6,017 nt of DNA from positions 1-6,017 of the forward strand of contig CAZYEI010000059.1 of NCBI GenBank assembly GCA_964646425.1. Direction: 5' to 3'. The position numbers were made by a program, and so were the translations under genes. Origin of the DNA: CAZYEI01 sp964646425 (GTDB lineage: Bacteria > Bacillota_I > Bacilli_A > RFN20 > JAISJY01). The notes beneath the pieces were generated by a model that saw only the letters and a list, made by a program, of their open reading frames with translations, did no database searches and was not told the DNA's origin. Of this stretch, positions 1 to 4,711 are shown piece by piece (positions within the stretch are counted from its first letter, which is position 1; each line of letters starts with the position of its first letter).

Positions 1-201
1 TTTTCCGTGCTTTTCAACAACAGCAGAAACTGTAGCACCTTCAACATATGGAGTTCCCGCTTTTGTTGACGTCTGTCCGACTAATACAACTTTATCAAAA
101 GTTACTTCTTTACCAGCTTCAACGTCAAGTTTTTCAACAAAAATTTTGTCTTCAACAGCAACTTTAATTTGTTTACCACCAGTTTCAATAATTGCGTACA
201 T
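1..201 (-). CDS. rplU: 50S ribosomal protein L21 (3' end outside window)
   Basis: Structural protein of the large ribosomal subunit that binds 23S rRNA. The 67 N-terminal residues are visible and open with MYAIIETGGKQIKV, the highly conserved L21 start. They continue with the family's VGQT and TPYVEGATVSA strand-loop pattern. L21 is normally about 100 residues, so roughly a third lies beyond position 1. The start is fixed by the family N-terminus and by a consensus Shine-Dalgarno AGGAGGTG at 208-215. The gene has its own promoter (315-343) and an L21-type leader (230-308), so it is transcribed separately from the min/spoIVF genes upstream. In B. subtilis rplU also follows spoIVFB and is followed by ysxB and rpmA, which would be expected just outside this window. 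Identification is secure. Confidence 0.97.
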   Translation of the reverse strand, partial: MYAIIETGGKQIKVAVEDKIFVEKLDVEAGKEVTFDKVVLVGQTSTKAGTPYVEGATVSAVVEKHGK

Positions 202-229
202 ACTTTGCACCTCCTATATTTGCTTGGAT

Positions 230-308
230 CTAAGACTCGCCTTTGAGGTAGCAAAATTGCTTTAGACCTACTTTAGTGCGGTTGTAGCCTTCCAATATAG
301 GCGACAAC
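230..308 (-). ncRNA. L21 ribosomal-protein leader (cis-regulatory RNA)
   Basis: This is the structured 5' untranslated region of rplU. Read on the minus strand, TCGCCT (299-304) pairs perfectly with AGGCGA (237-242) and closes the element. Inside it are GGAAGGCTAC, a CTAC/GTAG pairing, AGGT/ACCT pairing and a small AGCA-ATTT-TGCT hairpin. The position directly before rplU and the motif order (GGCGA-type closing stem, GGAAGG, ACC) fit the L21 leader family of Bacillota, in which excess L21 is thought to bind its own mRNA. The pairing is seen in the sequence. The family assignment is from memory of the consensus, and the exact ends are approximate. Confidence 0.8.
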
Positions 309-314
309 GTATAT

Positions 315-343
315 ATGATACACTATTTTATAATTTTTTTCAA
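315..343 (-). promoter_or_regulatory. sigma-A-type promoter of rplU
   Basis: On the minus strand, TTGAAA (338-343) is followed by a 17-nt spacer and TATCAT (315-320). The predicted transcription start, around 308, falls just before the first strand of the L21 leader closing stem at 304. That agreement between promoter and RNA element supports both. Confidence 0.7.
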
Positions 344-374
344 TGGATTTTATATTATTTTTTTTAAATTTATC

Positions 375-455
375 AAAAAAACTAGAAATATATTTTATAA
401 ACAAATTTTTATTTATTTAAAATTTTATTGTTTATAACTATTATTATTTCTAGTT
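375..455 (-). terminator. Long bipartite hairpin terminator ending the min/spoIVF operon
   Basis: An inverted repeat lies 28 nt past the stop codon of the lipoprotein gene. The outer arms AACTAGAAATA (380-390) and TATTTCTAGTT (445-455) match over 11 bp. The inner arms TTATAAACAA (395-404) and TTGTTTATAA (428-437) match over 10 bp, separated from the outer arms by an asymmetric internal loop. On the minus strand the outer stem runs into a T tract (375-381), as in an intrinsic terminator. The stem is unusually AT-rich, and its strength comes from length. Confidence 0.7.
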
Positions 456-482
456 CATATTTGAATTTTTTATTAGAGATTA

Positions 483-881
483 TTAATCTTTTAATGCATC
501 TTTAATTGCTAAAAATAAACGATTTGAACTTAATGTAGCACCAGATAATGCATCAATTGGTGCAGTGTCACTTTTAATTATTTCTTCAACGCCTATACCT
601 ACATAACTAGTTAATATTTCGTTAACATGATTTGTCCAAGAAATATGTCCTTTCCATTCATCGATTGATGAATGAATATTTGAATTGTCTTTCAATATAA
701 CTTCACTAATTTTTCCGTTCATAACAGTAACTTTAACATTGGCAGTATATGTTGCCCATTGTGTCGATTCAATATATTCACCTTCATAAACACCATCATT
801 AATTGTGTTTTTTCTACACCCAGTAAATAAAAAGAACATAAATACAATAGCAATAATACTTAATATTTTTTTAATTTTCAT
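483..881 (-). CDS. FMN-binding lipoprotein (single FMN-binding domain)
   Basis: A 132-residue predicted lipoprotein. Residues 1-22 form a lipoprotein signal: lysines at 2, 4 and 5, a hydrophobic core, then FTGC with the lipidated cysteine at 22. Phe at -3 is less usual than Leu. Residues 30-130 resemble an FMN-binding domain (NqrC/RnfG C-terminal type), with DGVYEGEY near the start and DALSGATLSS at 110-119. DxxSGAT is the motif recognised by the flavin transferase ApbE, and Thr116 is the expected site of covalent FMN attachment through phosphate. The mature protein should sit on the outer face of the membrane and act as an electron carrier. Its redox partner is not visible. A strong Shine-Dalgarno AGGAGGG (886-892) fixes the start. 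The gene begins 44 nt after spoIVFB and is probably the last gene of the min/spoIVF operon. The cofactor class is well supported, but the physiological role is unknown. Confidence 0.88.
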   Translation of the reverse strand: MKIKKILSIIAIVFMFFLFTGCRKNTINDGVYEGEYIESTQWATYTANVKVTVMNGKISEVILKDNSNIHSSIDEWKGHISWTNHVNEILTSYVGIGVEEIIKSDTAPIDALSGATLSSNRLFLAIKDALKD

Positions 882-925
882 ATTTCCCTCCTCTTTTTAT
901 ATTTTTAAAGTTTTTTACTTATAAA

Positions 926-1678
926 TTAGAAATGCAAATCAAAATTACAAATAAAATCCTTCTCACAATATAGTTTTTCCTCTTTTTTTAAAATATTCTC
1001 ATAATTTCGATATAAATCATTTTTTGAATGAATTTTTATTCTATGATTAAATTTTTTTAATCTACTAACTAAAAATTGGGCATAATAATATTTTAACTTA
1101 TACCAAAATTCAGTTTGTGAATATATTAGAAAAATATAAATTGTAAATTGAACTGGTAAATTTAATATGTAGATAATTAACGAAAAAAAAGAAATTATAC
1201 CACTAATTTTCATACATTTTCTTTCTGTTAAACAAAATCCCAAGATAATTTTTATTATTTTAGCACCATCTAATGGAATAATCGGTAACAAATTAAAACA
1301 TAATATAAAAAGATTAGCTTGTCTTGCATTTTCAGCACCAACTTTTGAAATTACTCTGAAAAATTCTAAATTATTTATTAACATCATGCTAAAAAAATAT
1401 GATAATGGTCCCAAAATTACAATAATTAATTCTTTATACCACTCTATATTTATTAATGGCTCAGTTTTAAGGCAAAAGCCAAACGGCATTATTGATATCG
1501 AATCAATCCTTACTTTAAAACAAAGTGCACCGATATAATGAAAAAATTCATGAACAAAAGCAAATGATATTAAAAAGATGAATGTTTGAATTCTTCCTGT
1601 AACTATTGAAATAAAAAGAAAGAAAAAAGTAGAAAGATGAATTTCTACTTTATCAAATTTAACTATAAATTTCTTCAT
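926..1678 (-). CDS. spoIVFB: Stage IV sporulation intramembrane metalloprotease SpoIVFB
   Basis: A site-2-type M50 zinc protease of 250 residues. In B. subtilis SpoIVFB cleaves pro-sigma-K in the outer forespore membrane. The zinc motif HEFFH spans residues 43-47 and the second motif NLLPIIPLDG spans 129-138. That places His43, Glu44, His47, Asn129, Pro135 and Asp137 at the same numbers as the active-site residues I recall for B. subtilis SpoIVFB. Several hydrophobic segments between about 13 and 190 fit a six-helix membrane domain. B. subtilis SpoIVFB is about 288 residues with a C-terminal CBS domain; here only about 60 polar, Lys-rich residues follow the last helix, so that domain is shortened or degenerate. 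The gene overlaps spoIVFA by 20 nt and its Shine-Dalgarno is weak, which suggests translational coupling. The pairing with spoIVFA supports SpoIVFB over a generic M50 protease. Confidence 0.92.
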   Translation of the reverse strand: MKKFIVKFDKVEIHLSTFFFLFISIVTGRIQTFIFLISFAFVHEFFHYIGALCFKVRIDSISIMPFGFCLKTEPLINIEWYKELIIVILGPLSYFFSMMLINNLEFFRVISKVGAENARQANLFILCFNLLPIIPLDGAKIIKIILGFCLTERKCMKISGIISFFSLIIYILNLPVQFTIYIFLIYSQTEFWYKLKYYYAQFLVSRLKKFNHRIKIHSKNDLYRNYENILKKEEKLYCEKDFICNFDLHF

Positions 1679-2252
1679 AATTAATTATTTTTCCATTTTG
1701 ATAGAATAGCATTTCAATATTTTCATTCATATTGGCAATTATTTGATATTCTTTAACCCTATCATATGTATATACTAAAGGTTCTATTACATTTGAATAA
1801 ATTGCAACTATTCCGTTATCATGTTCTATCTTTATTGATGTATATTCAACATTTGTTACGAGTCCATTGGCAATTGCATATACTTTATATGATGAATTTG
1901 TATACTGATTATTTCCAAGTCCAATATAAGAATCAGATAATCCTACATATTTATCATTATTTTTTTTATGAAAATTATATTCAAAAACAAAAAATTTTTT
2001 TATAAATACTTCGATATTATCATTAATTTCTGAAAAATTTACATTAATATCAAAATTTTCTTTCAAAAAATTCCCATTTTCATCTTTTTTAGCATAGATT
2101 AGAATACTTAAAATTAATGAAAAGAGTGATAACAAAACTAAAGAACATTTTATTCCATAGTGTTGTTCTTTTTTTGGCTTTAAATTTTTTTCATTAGCAA
2201 TCAAAGAATTTCTACTTTTAATTCTATCAATAATTTCATCAATACTTTCCAT
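1659..2252 (-). CDS. spoIVFA: Stage IV sporulation protein SpoIVFA (degenerate LytM/M23 domain)
   Basis: A membrane-anchored regulator of the SpoIVFB protease. In B. subtilis SpoIVFA scaffolds SpoIVFB with BofA and keeps it inactive until forespore signalling proteases cut it. The 197 residues here comprise a charged cytoplasmic N-terminus (1-33), one transmembrane helix (about 35-54), a linker, and a LytM/M23-like fold at about 123-192. That fold carries the pattern AIANGLVTNVEYTSIKIEHDNG followed by IYSNV, shown here by its key parts only: His144 is present, but the HxH of active enzymes is replaced around IYSN154. It should therefore be a non-catalytic binding domain, as in other SpoIVFA proteins. 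It is shorter than the roughly 260-residue B. subtilis protein. AGGTGA lies just upstream of the ATG. Its sequence is divergent, so the call leans on domain order and the adjoining spoIVFB. Confidence 0.85.
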   Translation of the reverse strand: MESIDEIIDRIKSRNSLIANEKNLKPKKEQHYGIKCSLVLLSLFSLILSILIYAKKDENGNFLKENFDINVNFSEINDNIEVFIKKFFVFEYNFHKKNNDKYVGLSDSYIGLGNNQYTNSSYKVYAIANGLVTNVEYTSIKIEHDNGIVAIYSNVIEPLVYTYDRVKEYQIIANMNENIEMLFYQNGKIINYEEIYS

Positions 2253-2298
2253 ATATTTTCACCTAGTTCAATATATGAAAATAGTTTTAAAATTATGT

Positions 2299-3075
2299 CT
2301 AACCAAAAATTTTTGCTAAAAGTGATTTTTTCTTATATTTTAAGATTTCAATTTGTTCCCCAAGTATTCTTTTTGCGATATTATTGTAACATTTTCCTGC
2401 TAAAGATTTTTCAGTATAAATTGATGGAACACCATTATTGTTTCCACTTGTTACTATTTCATCATAAAATACAACACCTAGTAATGGAATATTTAATATA
2501 TCAATTGCATCTTCACTTGACAAACTTTTGTTTGTTTCTTTTTCTTCGGGATTATAGCGATTAATTACAACATTTAAATTATTTATTCCTTCTGAATTTA
2601 AAATTCCTATAACTTTATCAGCATCTCTAATCGAAGAAATATCTAAATTAACTATGATAATCGCCTCATTAGCGCTATGAATAGCATTATAAAATCCTCT
2701 TTCAATTCCAGCTGGACAATCAATAAAAATAAAATCATAATCTTTTTCTAGTTCTGTAATAATTTTTTCCATATATGAAAAATCGACTTCTTGAACATTT
2801 AAGTTTTTACATGCTGGTAAAACACATAAACAATTACATCTCTTATCTTTTATTACAGCTTGTTTTAATTCTACTCTACCCTCAATAACATCTTCAAGAT
2901 CATAAACCACTCTACTTTCAAGTCCTAAAATTACATCTAAATTTTTAAGCCCTAAATCAGCATCAATTAAACATACTTTATTTCCTTCTCTAGCCAAAGC
3001 ACTACCAATATTAGCACAAAAGCTTGATTTTCCTACTCCTCCCTTACCTGATGTAACTACAATTATTCTTGACAT
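2299..3075 (-). CDS. minD: Septum site-determining ATPase MinD
   Basis: A ParA/MinD-family ATPase of 258 residues that binds the membrane as an ATP dimer, recruits MinC and helps stop FtsZ assembly away from midcell. The deviant Walker A motif is GKGGVGKS at 10-17 with signature Lys11. LIDADLGLKNLD at 37-47 contains Asp40 of the A' region, FIFIDCPAG lies at 115-123, and RDADKVIG at 150-157 is MinD-typical. The last 13 residues, KYKKKSLLAKIFG, form the amphipathic membrane-targeting helix that separates MinD from other ParA proteins. Ser17 replaces the usual Thr, a conservative change. The length is close to the family's usual 265. AAAGGAG precedes the start, and the gene overlaps minC by 32 nt. 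No MinE, MinJ or DivIVA gene is in the window. Confidence 0.97.
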   Translation of the reverse strand: MSRIIVVTSGKGGVGKSSFCANIGSALAREGNKVCLIDADLGLKNLDVILGLESRVVYDLEDVIEGRVELKQAVIKDKRCNCLCVLPACKNLNVQEVDFSYMEKIITELEKDYDFIFIDCPAGIERGFYNAIHSANEAIIIVNLDISSIRDADKVIGILNSEGINNLNVVINRYNPEEKETNKSLSSEDAIDILNIPLLGVVFYDEIVTSGNNNGVPSIYTEKSLAGKCYNNIAKRILGEQIEILKYKKKSLLAKIFG

Positions 3076-3658
3076 TTTTTTCTCCTTTCATTTGACTATT
3101 ATTTAATAAAATAATTTTATTATCTTCATAACATAAGGTACTGCTATCTTTACTATTAATTAATTCTAAATTAGAATCATAAATTTGAATTAAAGAATTT
3201 TTAAAAACTGACGCTGATATTTTCCCTTCTTTTGATGTGGAAATCAATTTTCCAGAACTCTTTCCAACAATATAAATATTATTTTTTGCAACAATAGTAG
3301 AGTTAATATTTACATCGCCATTAATCAATACACTATTTTCAAAAGATAGATATTGTCCACCTCTAATAGTGCCATTATATATGTCAATTTGACTATTTAT
3401 TTGAGTAACGCAGTTTATTTTGGTAATATAAATACACTTTTCATTTAAGATGATATCAAATAATAATAGTAATTCATTTGAACTAATCATTCTTTTTCCA
3501 AAATCAATTGTACAATTAAGTTTTCTATTAGAGTTGTTTTTTTCTTTAATTTGAATAATTTTGTCTTGCAATGAATTCATAGCCACATCAAAATCAATTA
3601 GGTCATTAATGCAAAAAATATTTTCATTATCGACTATTTTTAAACTTATTGGTTCCAT
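3044..3658 (-). CDS. minC: Septum site-determining protein MinC
   Basis: An inhibitor of FtsZ polymerisation, brought to the membrane by MinD. The 204 residues comprise an N-terminal alpha/beta domain (about 1-90, FtsZ-inhibiting) and a C-terminal beta-helix domain (about 93-165). The second domain holds the MinD-contact motif TIRGGQ (97-102; usually RSGQ) and the rung pattern LINGDVN. Later rungs are divergent: the usual GxxxGxxxAGxxGN stretch reads GKSSGKLISTSKEGK. The ATG at 3658 is chosen because GGAGG lies 7 nt upstream at 3666-3670. An upstream in-frame ATG at 3748 would lie inside the radC terminator and would add non-conserved residues. The final 15 or so residues are read from the minD ribosome-binding region and are probably unstructured. 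It is the first gene of the min/spoIVF operon. In B. subtilis mreBCD precedes minC; here radC does. Confidence 0.93.
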   Translation of the reverse strand: MEPISLKIVDNENIFCINDLIDFDVAMNSLQDKIIQIKEKNNSNRKLNCTIDFGKRMISSNELLLLFDIILNEKCIYITKINCVTQINSQIDIYNGTIRGGQYLSFENSVLINGDVNINSTIVAKNNIYIVGKSSGKLISTSKEGKISASVFKNSLIQIYDSNLELINSKDSSTLCYEDNKIILLNNSQMKGEKNVKNNCSYIR

Positions 3659-3721
3659 ATAACCACCTCCACCTTTATATTTTACACATTTGTTAGGTAA
3701 AAATTTGTCGAACCAAGAGAG

Positions 3722-3756
3722 CAAAAAAAAGAAATTACAAAATAACATGTAATTTC
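3722..3756 (-). terminator. Intrinsic terminator after radC
   Basis: On the minus strand GAAATTACA (3748-3756) and TGTAATTTC (3731-3739) form a 9-bp stem with an 8-nt loop, followed by eight T residues (3723-3730). The stem begins immediately after the radC stop codon, so it separates the radC unit from minC. Confidence 0.85.
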
Positions 3757-4431
3757 TTATAATAAGTTATTTTCTTTGAATGAAAAATACGACTGATCGC
3801 CAAGAATTATATGATCAACAATTGGAATTGCAATTAAATGCGAAATTTCCACTAAATCTTTTGTTGCTTTTAGATCTGATTCACTTGGTAAAGGATTACC
3901 TGAGGGATGATTATGGACAATAATTAAGCGATTTGCATTATTTTTACAAGCCTCACGAAATATATCTCGGGGATGAATCATACTACTTGATACACTTCCT
4001 TTAAATAATAAATATTCGCATATCAAATTATTTCTCGAATCCAAAAATAAGATAATAAAATTTTCTTGTTGTTCACTGCGATATTTATCTTTTAGTAATT
4101 CAAAAACACTAGATGCTTTATCGATATGAAATCTTTTAGTTTTAGTTATTAAATTACAGCGCTTTGCAAACTCTAAGCATGCTAATATCGTTATTGATTT
4201 TGCATCATTTAATCCTTTTATTTTATTTAATTCTGCAATAGAACAATTCATTAAATTATTTAAAGACTTGAATGAATTAATTACTTCATAAGCAACTTCT
4301 ATTGCACTATTATTTTTAGTACCATTTCTAATTATAATTGCTAACAATTCAATATTATTTAAAGTACTTATGCCATGTAATAAAGCTTTTTCTCTAGGAC
4401 GTTCAGAAAATGGAATATCTTCAATTTTCAT
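3757..4431 (-). CDS. radC: RadC family JAMM/MPN-domain protein
   Basis: A 224-residue RadC homologue of usual length. It opens with the family signature SERPREKALLHGISTL (9-24) and IELLAIIIRNG, then a helix-hairpin-helix-like segment (about 58-90, KIKGLNDAKS). The C-terminal JAMM metalloprotease-like domain has Glu123 and HNHPSGNPLPSESD at 173-186, giving the metal ligands His173, His175 and Asp186 (codons within 3874-3915). The name reflects an old DNA-repair assignment that is no longer firmly held, and the substrate is unknown. The ATG overlaps the TGA of the preceding small gene as ATGA, and no good Shine-Dalgarno is present, so translation is probably coupled to that gene. Placement beside the min genes matches the B. 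subtilis order apart from the missing mreBCD. A terminator follows at once. Confidence 0.96.
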   Translation of the reverse strand: MKIEDIPFSERPREKALLHGISTLNNIELLAIIIRNGTKNNSAIEVAYEVINSFKSLNNLMNCSIAELNKIKGLNDAKSITILACLEFAKRCNLITKTKRFHIDKASSVFELLKDKYRSEQQENFIILFLDSRNNLICEYLLFKGSVSSSMIHPRDIFREACKNNANRLIIVHNHPSGNPLPSESDLKATKDLVEISHLIAIPIVDHIILGDQSYFSFKENNLL

Positions 4432-4634
4432 ATCTTAAATGGATAATAACAATTACTTCCACTCCATTCAAAAGTAAATCCACCCGGAAAAACTAATTTC
4501 CCCTTTTTCGATTTAAACAATTTCCAAACTGCAATTGTAACAAGTGCTACTGCTAAATAAGTAAGAACTAATGTTAATGATACAGGATCACCTGCAATAT
4601 AGTTTTTCATTTCTTCTTTTGTTAATTCTCGCAT
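4428..4634 (-). CDS. Small bacteriocin-like peptide with double-glycine-type leader and one membrane helix
   Basis: A 68-residue protein of unknown function. Residues 1-15, MRELTKEEMKNYIAG, closely fit the leader of class II bacteriocins exported by peptidase-containing ABC transporters. Counting from the putative cleavage after Gly15 these are Leu -12, Thr -11, Glu -8, Met -7, Ala -2 and Gly -1. Residues 17-40 form one hydrophobic helix, followed by the basic stretch KSKKGK (41-46) and an aromatic, Gly-rich tail (FPGGFTFEW, 49-57). Residues 16-68 would be the mature peptide. AAAGGAG at 4643-4649 selects the ATG at 4634; an upstream in-frame ATG at 4652 precedes this site and has none of its own. 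The TGA stop overlaps the radC ATG. No immunity, transporter or modification gene is nearby, so a role as a bacteriocin is unproven. It could instead be a conserved membrane microprotein linked to radC. Confidence 0.72.
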   Translation of the reverse strand: MRELTKEEMKNYIAGDPVSLTLVLTYLAVALVTIAVWKLFKSKKGKLVFPGGFTFEWSGSNCYYPFKI

Positions 4635-4670
4635 ATTTTTTTCTCCTTTCATACTATAATTAGAAGAAAA

Positions 4671-4710
4671 TTAAAAAAAACTAAAAAATGCACAATAAAT
4701 TGTGCATTTT
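4671..4710 (-). terminator. Intrinsic terminator after valS
   Basis: On the minus strand AAAATGCACAA (4700-4710) pairs with TTGTGCATTTT (4685-4695) in a perfect 11-bp stem with a 4-nt loop. T-rich tracts follow at 4683-4688 and 4673-4680. The stem begins 2 nt past the valS stop codon. Confidence 0.92.
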
Positions 4711-4711
4711 C

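Noticed and set aside
1766..2564. Two plus-strand open frames (1766-2005 and 2295-2564)
   Set aside because: They lie antisense inside spoIVFA and minD, are rich in Leu/His/Tyr/Phe as expected of shadow frames in AT-rich DNA, and lack convincing ribosome sites or recognisable motifs.
3675..3721. Sigma-A promoter for minC (TTGGTT at 3711-3716, or TAAAAT at 3679-3684)
   Set aside because: TTGGTT with a 17-nt spacer gives only ACAAAT as a -10. TAAAAT has no -35 at an acceptable distance and would start transcription in the ribosome site. A promoter is expected here but cannot be assigned.
3659..3748. Extension of MinC by 30 residues to an upstream ATG at 3748
   Set aside because: The upstream ATG lies in the radC terminator stem and has no ribosome site. 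The ATG at 3658 has a consensus GGAGG seven bases away and matches the family N-terminus.
4635..4652. Start of the small peptide at the ATG at 4652 (adding MKGEKN)
   Set aside because: Those six codons are the Shine-Dalgarno itself read as protein. The same MKGEKN appears in the minC tail because the minD ribosome site has the same sequence.
4653..4658. TATAGT as the -10 box for the small peptide gene
   Set aside because: The transcript would begin inside the Shine-Dalgarno, and no matching -35 is present at 16-18 nt.
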